Positions 39,962-50,149 of a stretch of DNA of 64,000 bases are shown in pieces. The DNA comes from Prorocentrum cordatum (Eukaryota > Sar > Dinophyceae > Prorocentrales > Prorocentraceae): positions 52,308-116,307 of the forward strand of contig CAUYUJ010022530.1 of the NCBI GenBank assembly GCA_963575745.1, written 5' to 3'. Each line of letters starts with the position of its first letter. Position 1 is the stretch's first letter. The notes beneath the pieces were generated by a model that made no database searches, had not been told where the DNA came from, and saw only the letters and a program-made list of their open reading frames with translations. A program made the translations under genes and the position numbers.

Positions 39962-40140
39962 AATGATGATGAGATGATGATGATGATGATGGTGTCCCGA
40001 TGAAGATGATGATGTTGATGATGGTGTCAATGATGATGATGACGATAGTGTCCCGATGATGAGGATGATGATGCTCGTGATGATTATGTTGATGATGATG
40101 ACAATGATGGTGTCCCGATGATGATGATGATGATGATGAT

Positions 40141-40178
<38 letters not shown>

Positions 40179-40634
40179 CATGATGATGATGATTCCGATG
40201 ATGTTGGTGATGATGAGGTTGATGGAACTGGTGTCCAGGCGGTAATGATGATGATGATGTTGACGATGATTATGGTGTCCCGATGATGATGCTGATGATG
40301 ATGATGGTGATGATGATGATGGTGATGCTGATGGTGCCCCGATGATGATAATAATGATAATGACGGTGTTGATGATGATGTTGCTCATGATGATGATGAT
40401 GATGATGGTGGCCCAATGGTGATGATGATGATGTGGTTGATGATGATGATGATGTCGATGATGATGATGATGATGATGATGATGCGATGATCATGATGAT
40501 GATGATGGTGTCCCGAGGATGATGACGATGTTGATGATGCTGTTGATGATGCGAACGATGGTGATCATGATGGTGTCCCGAGTATGATGATATTCTGATG
40601 GTGCTGCTGATGATGATGACGACGACTGTGTCCC

Positions 40635-40677
<43 letters not shown>

Positions 40678-40860
40678 TTGATGATGATGATGTTGATGAT
40701 GAGATGATGATGGTGATGATGATGATGTTGTCCCGATGATGATGCTGACGTTGATGATGCTGTTTATGATGATGATGATGATGCTGGCGGTGCTTTCATG
40801 ATGATGACGATGTTGGTGATTATGTTGATGTTGATGATGTTGATGCTGATGATGATGATG
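39816..40860 (+). repeat. GAT array punctuated by GGTGTCCCGATGATG
   Basis: Pure (GAT)n to about 39990, then GAT blocks separated every 40-110 bases by GGTGTCCCGATGATG or close variants, the same GGTGTCCCG string as in the preceding GC-rich repeat. Non-coding. Confidence 0.93.
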
Positions 40861-40864
40861 ACGT

Positions 40865-41090
40865 TGATTGTGAGAGCGATTGTGATATCGATCGTGAGAT
40901 CGATATTGAGACCGAATGTGAGATCGATTCTGTGATCGATTGTGGGATCGGTTGTGAGATCAATTGTGAGATCGATCGAATGAGATAGATCGAGTGAGAT
41001 CGATTGTGAGATCGATCGAGTGAGATCGATCGAGCGAGACCGATAGTGAGATCGATAGTGAGATCGATAGTGAGACCGATCGAGTGAGAC
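40865..41090 (+). repeat. GATCGATNGTGA degenerate array
   Basis: Roughly 12-base units (GAGATCGATTGTGAGATCG) with palindromic cores GATC and ATCGAT. Minus-strand frames read as alternating SIS or LTI peptides and are not genes. Confidence 0.88.
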
Positions 41091-41289
41091 GTTGGTTCCC
41101 CCCCCCCGAACCTCCTTATCACCCGAAGGGTGGTAGTATAAGTATACGATTCCTCAAGGTTGGTAGTTTGTCTTCTAATAGTCAAGTGGCTTACACCATT
41201 CCGCCGATCTCCAAAAGCAGCGAGAGCTTGCCGCGATCGTGGAAGTTGTTTGCTGGGTCGGGGGCCTGGGGCCGTTGGGTGCATATGAG

Positions 41290-41870
41290 GATGTTTGAGG
41301 GGCTCTTGAACTGCTTCTTACGTGCATCTTGGAGGGCTCTTCGTGGCATCTGGCGCGCATGTGTGGTCTTCTTGGGAGGCTCTTGAGTACTTCTTGGGAG
41401 CCCCTTGGGGCCTCTTGGGGTCGCCTCGGGGGCCTCTGGGGGGATCTTCGGGCCATCTTGGGAGGAACGGCTCGAAATGTTAGTTCGCATTCTCTTGTGG
41501 GCGTCTCTAGGCCGTCTTGGGGTCCCCTGGTGCAGTCTTGGGGGCCTCCTGGGCCGTCTTGGGGTAATCTTAGGAGCCCCGTGTCCCCTCTTGGGACGAT
41601 ATTTGGGGCCCTGTGGTGGCCATCTTGCACGCTGCCGCAACGAAAAAGGCGAGTGTGCCAAACATGCATGTTTTCCTCGCGACGTTGACCATTTTTGCTT
41701 CTTGGAGCCGCCTCGGCGGTCCTCGGGACGCACTCTTGGGCCGTCTTGACGACCTCGTGGGCCGTCTCGAAGCAATCTTCGACTGGCTTGGCATTCCGTC
41801 TGGGCCCTCTGGAGCCGTCTTGGGGCTTTTTGGAAGCTCTGGCGGCCCTGGGGACGCGTTGACAAGCTCG
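41290..41870. repeat. CTTGGGGCC/GGCCGTCTTGGGG-type degenerate repeats
   Basis: Many short variants of CTTGGGGCCTC, GGGCCGTCTTGGGG and GGAGGCTCTTG. Same family as at 26.9-27.3 kb. No gene. Confidence 0.65.
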
Positions 41871-41999
41871 GATCCCCACCCCCCGCCCCCCCCTCTCTAG
41901 TCGGATGTTGAGCCCTAAGGACGGGGGAAAGGGGGAGGGGGACAGCTAAATGTATCCCACGCCTTTTCACCCCCCGCAAGCGGGAGCCAGCGGATACCA

Positions 42000-43900
42000 T
42001 AACATGTGTTAGCATGGGATGTTGTATGTTATTGCGTGATGTTCTATGCCATGTACTCGTTGTATTATGTGTGTTTTTAATTGTCATAGTTGTATATAAT
42101 GTTGCAGCATGTTATGGTTTGGTATGTTATGCGATGCCATGCACGCTCTCTTCTGTGCGTTGTGTGTTATCCTGACCGGTGTTTTATTAGTCTCAGATGC
42201 TGTCATACCGTGCTCTCATCTCGGCACGCCTGTCGCGTGTAATGAGACGCCTTCTGACCAGTTGCCGCTGTATTATTCGGCGGCAAGCGAGGGGGGAGGG
42301 GAAGGAGAAGGCCTTCTCAGAAGGCGGCGGGACTTCTCAGAGGCCCTCGCGCCTTCTGAGAAGCTCGCCGTGTCTCCGGGGACGGCTCAGCAAATTTCTC
42401 AGGAGGCCTGGGGACGTCCGAGCCTTTGAGAAGGCCTCCCCCTTCTCATTTCCCCCCCTCGCTCGCCGCCGAGTTATACTCCGTTGTGTGCTGTTTCGGT
42501 TCTGCTCTCCGCGTCTCACACATTTGTTCTGTTCTCTCCTGCGCTCGGCGTGGCCGCGCTGCGGCGTGGGGCCTGCCACGGCTGGCACGGCGTCCGCATG
42601 GTAGCGGCTGCGCTTGGCTGGTTCACTGTGCCCAGCCGGACCTCGGCGCGCACGTCGCGTTGGATAGGGATCGGTTAACACGTCGCTACCTGCAACACAC
42701 CAGAGCGACTGCAACACGTCATGTGCGACTGCACACGTTTCCCTGTGTTCTGCCAAACCGTGTGCGACATCATCCCGTTCGGGTGTAGGTTATTGTGTTC
42801 TCCTATGATTCTTCCTGCTCAGGTGTCGTGTAGTTTGATATTGTGTATGTTGTCTTACGTTAAACTCTCTTATCTGATATTCTACTCCACATGTTCATGT
42901 TATTATGCGTGGGTTGTGTTATGCCATGTTCTGTTAGGTTGTACTTGGCTCAAGTCTATCCTAGTATGCTCTAAGCGTCAGCTTATATCTTGATCGAGTG
43001 TGACCATTTATGCTTAGGTATGTGCTATGTACCACATGTATATATACATATGGTATGCCATGCGATTTCCAAAGATGGTGCCTAGTAGTTTGTGTTGTTA
43101 TGTCCCTCTGTTCTGACATATCCGTCCTTTCAAGGTGTGATGCTGGGCCGTACAATAGTAGCACGGGTTGTTGCATTACGTAGCGAGCGGCTATGTTATA
43201 TCATGTGGTATCCCCCCGCTTACTGTTGGATATCGTGACCTGTTCTTCCCGCAGCATTCGCACTCGCAGTATTCATGTTGCTATGCTATGGTGCGTGCTT
43301 TTGCTTTCCCCAAGCAGGGCGTGCGTGCAGGGCTTCTCGCTTCTCTTCCGACAAACTGAGCCCGTCTGCCGCTCCTGCGGCTGTGCGGCCGCCGTCGCCG
43401 CCCCGTCGCCGCCTCGTCGCCTCCCGCCATCTGGGCTCGTCCGCAGCTCTGGCGGCCACGTGGCCGGCGTTGCCGCCCCGTCGCTGCCCCGTCGCTGCCT
43501 AGACTGCACCACACCGACTGCACTGTACAGATTCAACGGCATTCACTGCACGACATATATTGCGCCACAGGTATAATACCAGATTGACTGCACCCCCCAG
43601 CTCACCCCACACATATTGCACAGCACCTATGGCACGACATCTGCTGCACAACATATATACTGCGCAGCACACGCTGCACCACGTAGACTGCACCACATTG
43701 GTTGATCCACCTAGATTGCACAACCTGTACTGCTAGAAACACACTGCTGGGGGTCCACGCTGGCTCACATTGTGGTATGCGCTGTTATGCTCTAGCATGC
43801 CTTGCTGCGATGTATTATGTCAGGTTGTGCTCTGTTATGCGATGCTCCGTATTGTCATGTTGTAGTAGATGTCTGTTATGCTATGTCTTGTAATGCTTTG
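42000..43900. other. AT-richer region, no gene recognised
   Basis: Lower GC than the rest of the window, with frequent TGTTATG, ATGCCATG and GACTGCAC-type strings. 43500-43740 has loose GACTGCACCAC repeats. No open frame here shows recognisable motifs. Confidence 0.5.
42271..42476. repeat. Foldback element F
   Basis: The left arm (ATTCGGCGGCAAGCGAGGGG, AAGGAGAAGGCCTTCTCAGA) is complementary to the right arm (TTTGAGAAGGCCTCCCCCTT, CCCCCCTCGCTCGCCGCCGA), about 100 bases apart. Smaller inverted repeats (CTTCTCAGAAGG) lie between. Confidence 0.8.
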
Positions 43901-44285
43901 TATGATGAGAAGCAGGAGCAGGAGGAGGAGGTGTGAGGAGGGGCAGGAGGGAGAGGAGGATGAGCAGGAACTGCGGGAGGGCGAGGAGGAGAAGGAGGAG
44001 GAAGAGGGAGGGGGAGAAGCACGGCGAGGAGGATCGAGCTTCCTTCAATGCCTTCGGCCTTCCTGGGGCTTCTTGAGGCCGCCAGAGGAGGAAGCCAGGT
44101 CGACCTCCAGGGAAGAGAAGGGGGGGAGGAGGGAGAGCATGGGGAGTTGGACGGGTCGGAGGAGGTCGGCAACGGCGGCGACGACTTCGACGATGGGCAC
44201 CCCTGGAGCTGACGTCCGCGCCAGAACTGCAGCATTGGCCTCTCCAGGGCCAGCACGACCGAGGATTCCGTGCACGCACATGCTC

Positions 44286-44452
44286 GGCAACGCGCAGAGG
44301 GGGGTAGGGGGAGGGGGGAAGGCTTCTTAGAAGCACCCCTGCTTCTTAGAAGGCACGGGCCTTCTCTATAGACGTAAGGCCCAGGCCTGCTAAGAAGCAG
44401 GGTGCTCCTAAGAAGCCTTCCCCCCTCCCCCTACCCCCTTTTGCGCGCCGCC
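44286..44452. repeat. Foldback element H, best copy
   Basis: Arms of about 75 bases match almost perfectly: the left includes GGGGGTAGGGGGAGGGGGGA, AGGCTTCTTAGAAGCACCCC and TGCTTCTTAGAAGGC; the right is its complement ending CCCCTTTTGCGCGCCGCC. The 15-base loop contains CTCTATAGAC. Flanked by purine-rich (43900-44190) and GC-rich DNA with no gene. Confidence 0.9.
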
Positions 44453-44717
44453 AGCATGCCCCGTGACGGGTCGCGGCGCACTCCGCGCATCCCGCCAGCC
44501 CGTCCAGGTGCGATGCCCCGCGGGGCGCCGTGCCCGCCAGCCGCGCGTGCCGCGCCACTGCCATTGCCGCGCCGTGCGCGCCTCGCCACTGCCGCGCCGC
44601 GCGCGCGCCGTCGTGAGTGGCGAACGCCCCTCTTGGACGCCCTCGAGAAGCTGGGGGGCAACCAAGTGGCATGCGTGCCATGGCTCCTGCACACATAGGG
44701 GGGGGGAGGAGGGGGAG

Positions 44718-44830
44718 GATGATGATGATGAGGAGGAGGAGGAGGAGGAGGAGGAGGAGGAGGAGGAGGAGGAAGAAAGAGGAGGAAGAGGAGGAGGAGG
44801 GGGAGGAGGAGGAGGTGGAGGAGGAGGACG
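44718..44830 (+). repeat. (GGA)n microsatellite
   Basis: GAT GAT then GAG/GGA triplets to about 44830. Poly-E frame only. Confidence 0.93.
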
Positions 44831-45173
44831 AGGGGCAACACATGTGTCGGTGGAGGGGCGTGCAGCTTTCGTTCGTCCCCCTTTGGGGGCCCCCTGTGGC
44901 AGCTGGGGGGCTCTTTTTTATAGGTCCCGCTTCAGGACCACTTCTCTGGAGTCCCCGACCCCCCCCCCACCTCTTCCTGCCCCCCCGCTGCTGTCCGCCC
45001 ACTCGGGAGCCGCGCGAGCGACGGAAGAGAGCGGGTTGGCCTGCGCGGACACCTTGCGCGTCAGCTTCCCTTGCAGGGCCGCGCGGGAGAGCGCTGTCCT
45101 CTCCGCGCGGTGTGCCACGCGGGCGGCCCGCGCAGGCTGCCGCACGAGGACGCGCTCTGTCACCGTGCGTATG

Positions 45174-45425
45174 GCCAGTTTCGTCGCCAACGCTGCGAGA
45201 CAAAAAACACGACGTCGGATGCCCCCCCCGGCGCCTCTGCCCGGCTCGCGGCCGCGGCCGTCGGGCCGGCGCCGCAGGACCAACGTCACGCAGACCGTGA
45301 GCTGGGATGGGCAGAACTGCGCGCACTACACGCGCACGTGCCGGCCGGGCGAGCCGTGCGTCACGAAGAGGACTGCCCGCGGCTTCGAGATCTCCGACGC
45401 GCCGCTCTGTTCCCAGTCATCCTAG
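45174..45425 (+). other. Possible terminal exon, weak
   Basis: The last 84 codons of an open plus-strand frame have an even, Cys-containing composition (VTQTVSWDGQNCAHYTRTC, RPGEPCVTKRTARGFEIS) unlike the surrounding low-complexity DNA, and end in TAG at 45423. No family recognised; splice sites upstream cannot be assigned. Confidence 0.2.
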
Positions 45426-45486
45426 GAAGTCGGGTCCTCGTTGTGTAGAGACAGCGCCCCGAGTGCCTTCCTCCCGCTGTATCTTC

Positions 45487-45565
45487 CTCCTCCTCCTCCT
45501 CCTTCTCCTCCTCCTCCTCCTCTTCCTCCTCCTCCTCCTCCTCGTCCTCCTCCTCCTCCCTCATT
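45487..45565 (+). repeat. (TCC)n microsatellite
   Basis: CTC/TCC triplets with TTC and GTC interruptions. Confidence 0.92.
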
Positions 45566-45778
45566 CCAGCACTTGGACCCCCGCCCATTGCGGCACATTT
45601 CTCGCACGCTCCGTGGCTTCATGAGGAGCTCCACTGCTGAAGGCCCCAGTGGCAAAGTCCGCACACGTCCCCCCGCCCACTTGGGCACGCCCCTCCCACG
45701 CTTCGTGGCGTCACCAAGAGCTCCCCCCGCCTTCGTCCTCCCTTCCTTTTTGCAGTCGCACTCGCACATGGTTGGAGC

Positions 45779-46028
45779 TTAGTGGGCCCTGGAAACGACA
45801 GGGCCGTTTTTGTTACCGGTTCCGTTTTGCCGTTTTTTTTGCCGGTTCCGACGCCGTTTTTTTACCGGTGTTGTCGCCGTTTTTTTTATTTGTTCCGGCT
45901 CCGGTTCCAATCCTGGAGCCGTTTTTGTTGTTGTTTCCGGTCGCCGTTTTTTTACCGTTTCCATTTTCAAGGGACATTTTTTGGGAAACGGTGGAAAAAC
46001 GGCCCTGGCGTTTCCGGGGCCCACTAAG
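45779..46028. repeat. MITE E with about 34-bp TIRs and a TA target
   Basis: The left end TTAGTGGGCCCTGGAAACG, CAGGGCCGTTTTTG is matched in complement by the right end AAAAACGGCCCTGGCGTTTC, CGGGGCCCACTAA. The interior is made of GCCGTTTTTTTACCGGTT-type repeats. TA occurs at both ends, consistent with a Stowaway/mariner-like target duplication, but only TA can be read, so the superfamily is tentative. Confidence 0.75.
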
Positions 46029-46608
46029 GGTTGGGGGTCCTTCGCCAAGAGGATTTAAGCCGGGCGTTTCTGTTCCCCCTGCTTGCGGCCTCTGGGGTCC
46101 GTGTGCGGGCCGCGGGGCCGCCAACAAGCGAGCCGTGCCGAGGAACGGCCCCGCTGGAAGGGGCCAGGGCCTCGGGGGCCGCGCACGGATCGACCACGCG
46201 TAGGAGTTCAGGAGCGAAAGGAGGACGAACACGTACATGAATCCACGCTGGTTTCGAGTTTTCGAATTTCGCGAATGTTCGTATCACGCGGCGGGTCTCG
46301 CGGATCCAGGGGCCGTGTTCATGTGCATAGCAGGGCGCGTACGTTCTTTGTGGGCTCCCTAAGGGGGGCCCTTCGCCCGAGTGACCTTTGGGTGCATTTT
46401 CATCGGGGTCCCCCCCAATCACGTAAGACTCGAGTAAGCCGGAACTCGGGTTCGCCGACTTTTTTGTTGACGAGCGCGTCCTGGATTTTGACGGTCTTAC
46501 GTCTCCCCGATCCCTGAGCGCGATACAACAGCGGCGGACTGCGCGCTTGGATCTGGCCACCTTGCGCCCCCTCAGTCCACGCACCAAAGCTCATTCTTGC
46601 CCAGGGTC

Positions 46609-46774
46609 GAGTCGGGCATGTCCCTCTACAGGAGGAGAATTCAGAAATGGTCAGCAGATCGTCCGGGAACGATTTTTGTGATTGTGTTTACTATTTTTGC
46701 ATGTTCTGGCGCATGCTTTGACGAAGTTTATTTTTCGTCCAAAATCCGCCTGTAGGGGACATGCCCGACCTCAA
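46609..46774 (+). repeat. TIR element C with 9-bp target duplication
   Basis: Left GAGTCGGGCATGTCCCTC TACAGGAGGA, right TCCGCCTGTAGGGGAC ATGCCCGACCTCAA. The direct repeat CCCAGGGTC flanks both sides (46600-46608 and 46775-46783). A solo right end with the same downstream flank (CCCAGGGTCACTC) lies at about 46990-47035. Confidence 0.8.
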
Positions 46775-47200
46775 CCCAGGGTCACTCGTGCCCACTCTGG
46801 GCTTCTTACCAAGCGTGGGAGCCACTTCCCCGACGGGGGTCAGCCTCGCCTCGTCGCCGCTCCGCGACGGGGGTCGGAGCGCCTCTGGCGCGCGGTGGCT
46901 GCCCGCGACGGGGGTCGATGTTTCGGCGGGGGTGACGCCCCCCCGACGATTATCAAGAAGATCGGAATAGGGTGTTTCTTTTCTGCGTCCAGAATCCGCC
47001 TGTAGGGGGTCTTGCCCGACCTCAGCCCAGGGTCACTCTTGCGTGGATCCGGACCGGAACAGTCACATGGCCGGAGCGGACGAGGCCCAGCAGCAGCGTG
47101 ACGTCCAGGCCTGTTCTTCTGCTTCCGCGGGATGCGCCCAGTCCAGGGCGGCGGGCGAGCTCGCAGCCCAGACTCGGACGGGGCTGGGACGAGGATCGAG

Positions 47201-47360
47201 GTAAGTCGGGCATGTCCCTCCACAGGAGGAATATTCAAGAATAGGCAAAAACTATTATGGGGCCTTTTGTTCCGACTATTTTGGATTATGATTCAATCTA
47301 TTTTGAGTATTTGGCATTCTTCTTCCCAAGTCCGCCTGTAGGAGGACACGCCCGACCGAA
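47201..47360 (+). repeat. TIR element C, introner-like copy
   Basis: 160 bp from GTAAGTCGGGCATGTCCC to ACACGCCCGACCGAA, flanked on both sides by GACGAGGATCGAG (47188-47200 and 47361-47373). The element starts with a consensus splice donor, GTAAGT, and with the first base of the right repeat ends in AG. Interior AT-rich (CTATTTTGAGTATTTGG). Whether the surrounding sequence is transcribed is unknown. Confidence 0.8.
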
Positions 47361-47937
47361 GACGAGGATCGAGTTGTTCCAGGGCATTCCAGAGCGCTCT
47401 CAGAGCGTTCCGGAGCGCTCCGAGAATGCCGCGGCGCCCGAGACGTCCTCCAGAGCCGCCGGATCTCAGAGATTCTCGAGGCATCCACACCCGAAAGTAT
47501 TCTCGTCGTGGCATTGTCTTGCACGTGTCGCCAGGGTGGTACGAGCGTTCCTGTTGCCCTGGGGCGGGCGTCCGCGGCGGAAGGTTCCACTTCCTGGCGC
47601 AGTTACCCGTGGTCGGCTGCCGAGAGGAGACGGGGGAAGCAAGAGGGATCCTGCTGTGGACCAACGCCGCTCTTGGTTCCGTTCTTACGGTCGGACCGAG
47701 GCATCACATCGAGGTCGGTTCGTGGAGGGTGCCCTCGTGTTCTGCGTGCCTGCTGGATGCTCTCGTGCACGCTGGAGGGGGGTACCCTCGAGTGGTCGTA
47801 CGGTTCGGGGTGTTCTGGCCGGTGGACCCAGGATCGGTGCTCATGCCTTCAAGGGCTGGAGGGCGTATGCGGAGGTGCTGGGTCTGGTCAGCCTCGTCGA
47901 AGAAGAAAAAACACATAAAGATGAACTGTTGGCACTG

Positions 47938-48063
47938 CGCGCGAATTTCTTGGATCCGCGACTGGGCCCTCCGGCGGCGCCTCCGGCGCCGCCCCTGGCG
48001 TGCTGCGCGCGCCAGGGAGGGGGTTCCAGTCAGCGCGAATCCAAGGAATCTGCACGGAGCGCC
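47938..48063. repeat. Foldback element B, copy 3
   Basis: The left arm GCGCGAATTTCTTGGATCCGC and the right arm GCGCGAATCCAAGGAATCTGC surround the family core GGCGGCGCCTCCGGCGCC and CCTGGCGTGCTGCGCGCG. Followed by a TTTG/TTC run at 48068-48125. Confidence 0.8.
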
Positions 48064-49222
48064 AAAAGTTTATTAATGTTTGTTTGTTTGTTTGTTTTTT
48101 CTTTTTCTTCTTCTTCTTCTTCTACCTCGGTGCTGGTGTGCAGGCGACGTCCCCAAGGGAGGTGCCGAGGAGCAGCGGTTGGTCGTTGCAGCGCCTGTGT
48201 GGCTTCCAGGTGCCGGCGGCGCGCGGAGCCCTGAAGACCCGGCCTCGCATGTTGCCCACACCGCGCGGTGCGGCCCTCATTCTGGCCCCGTGGCCCCTCT
48301 TGCTCCTCTTGCTCCTCCTCCTCTTCCTCCTCCTCCTCCTCCTCCTCCTCCTCCTCCTCCTCCTCCTCCTCCTCCTCCTCCTCCCCCTCCTCCTCCTCCT
48401 TCTCCTCCTCCTCCCCCTCCTCCTCCTCCTCCTCCTCCGCCTCCTCTCACGGATTGATCAGTCTCGATAAATGCCGCAGAGAGATGGGGTCTAGGGCTCT
48501 GGCGCCGTGGTTTTCTTCGATGCTGCATTCTGTTCGCGACGTGGAATCTCAGGGTCTGCTGGCGGCGCGCAAAGTCCCGACAATCGACGACGCCGTTTCT
48601 GTTCCGTGCGCTGCCCCAGAGGTCCCGACCCCTTCCCCGGGGGGAGTTTTTCGCTCCTGATCGGTTTCTGATAGTCCTTGAGTAGGGGATCGACTCCAGA
48701 CTTGCTCTACCCCAACATTGGTTCTCTCGCTGAGTCTTCTTCCCACTCCTCCTCCTCCTCCGCCTCCTCCTCCTCCTCCTAACGACTACGTCGGATAGCT
48801 CGAAGCTCCTCCTCCTCCTCCCCCTCCCTCCTCCTCCTCCCCTCCTCCTCCTCCTCCTCCTCCTCCTCCTCCTCCTCCTCCTCCTCCTCTCCTCCTCCCC
48901 CTCCCCCTTCTCCTCCTCCTCCTCCTCCTCCTCCTCCTAATCCTCCCCTCCACCTCCTCCTCCTCCTTCCCCTCATCCTCCTCCTCCTCCTCCTCCTCCT
49001 CCCATTCCTCCTCCCTCCTCCCTCCTCCCCCCTCCCACCTCCTCCTCCTCCCTCCTGCCCTCCCACCCCCGCCCTGGAGGACCGAGCGTGCCGGGTGCGC
49101 GGCCCTCGCCGGCGCGGGCGTTCGCACCGCCGCGGCCCGCGCCAGCGCAGGCGCCCGCGCCCAGGCCAGCGGCGCGCGCCCCCCGCCCGCGGTTGCGGAG
49201 GCTGTTTTTCAGAGCGTGAAGT

Positions 49223-49370
49223 ACCTACCCCGCTTTCGCTTCCAGGCAAAACCAAGTCATACCACGCGCCTTCTCGTCAAGCGGCCTGACCAGTACAGAC
49301 CGTAGTTTGGCATCGTTTGGTATCTCTTCGAAGCGAGGGTGGTCAAAAGCGAGGTAGGTTTGTTTTCCCC
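49223..49370 (+). repeat. Conserved dispersed element A, copy 3
   Basis: Third nearly identical copy of the 137-bp element (see 1593), from ACCTACCCCGCTTTCGC to GAGGTAGGT plus the conserved TTTGTTTTCCCCC flank. The inner stems are intact except one side of CGCTTCCA (now CTTCGAAGCG). Confidence 0.8.
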
Positions 49371-49479
49371 CTAGTTTGGGGGGCCTCCCAGTGGACGCCC
49401 TGGCCCGGGGGGCCCGGCGAGCGGGCCCAGGAGTGCTCGGTGCTCTTCTGCAAGGGGCACATGCCAGTCGCCATCATAG

Positions 49480-49655
49480 GGAGGCGGGTCCCGAGGGAAA
49501 CGGGTCCCGAGCTTGCTCCCCCGCTTTGGGCCTCCAGGGGCCCTCCACGGGCCCGGGGACCGCCAGAGAACGGCTCGGGACGGAAAGCTGGTCTGGGGGG
49601 GAGGCCCCCAGGGGTCCAGGACCCGTTGCCCTCGGGACCCGGGTCCCCCCAGTGC
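49480..49655. repeat. Foldback element G, copy 2
   Basis: GGGTCCCGAGGGAAACGGGT on the left pairs with ACCCGTTGCCCTCGGGACCC on the right; inner sequence is GC-rich. Related to 34955-35125. Confidence 0.65.
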
Positions 49656-49961
49656 CTACAGCAATGGCCTGCAGGACGGTGTCCGCCGCACGTGTGCTCA
49701 CCGCTGTGGGGCCCCGGATGGGTGCCCCCGCTCGGGGGGGGGGGGCGAGGGGGCCGCCCTGCGAGGGGCCCGGTGCGCCGCCGCGCTCCTCGGGCGCGGG
49801 CGGGCGCGCCGTGATGGCCAAGCATCGCAGCACGGGCGCCCGTGCAGAGGCAGCAAAGGCACCCAAAGAGGCATCGATCGTTCCTTTCCTCCCGCTCCTC
49901 CTGCTCCTCCTCTTCCTCCTCCTCCTCCTCTTCCTCCTCCTCCTCCCCTTCCTCCTCTTCC

Positions 49962-49993
<32 letters not shown>

Positions 49994-50149
49994 CTCCTCC
50001 TCCTCCTCCTCTTCCTCCTCTTCGGTCACAAGGGCCGCGGCGTGTCCTAGGCCACGACCGCGCCCCCTCGGTGGGCCGATCCTCTTCCTCCTCTTCCTCA
50101 TCTTCCTCTTCCTCCTCTTCCTCCTCCTGCGGTCATGGTGGTCTTCTGT

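Larger units (their letters stand above)
48300..50130 (+). repeat. Cluster of (TCC)n microsatellites
   Basis: Pyrimidine triplet tracts at 48305-48445, 48745-49070, 49890-50028 and 50088-50130, all TCC/CTC on the plus strand. Between the second and third tracts lie element A copy 3 and foldback G. No gene seen between them. Confidence 0.92.
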
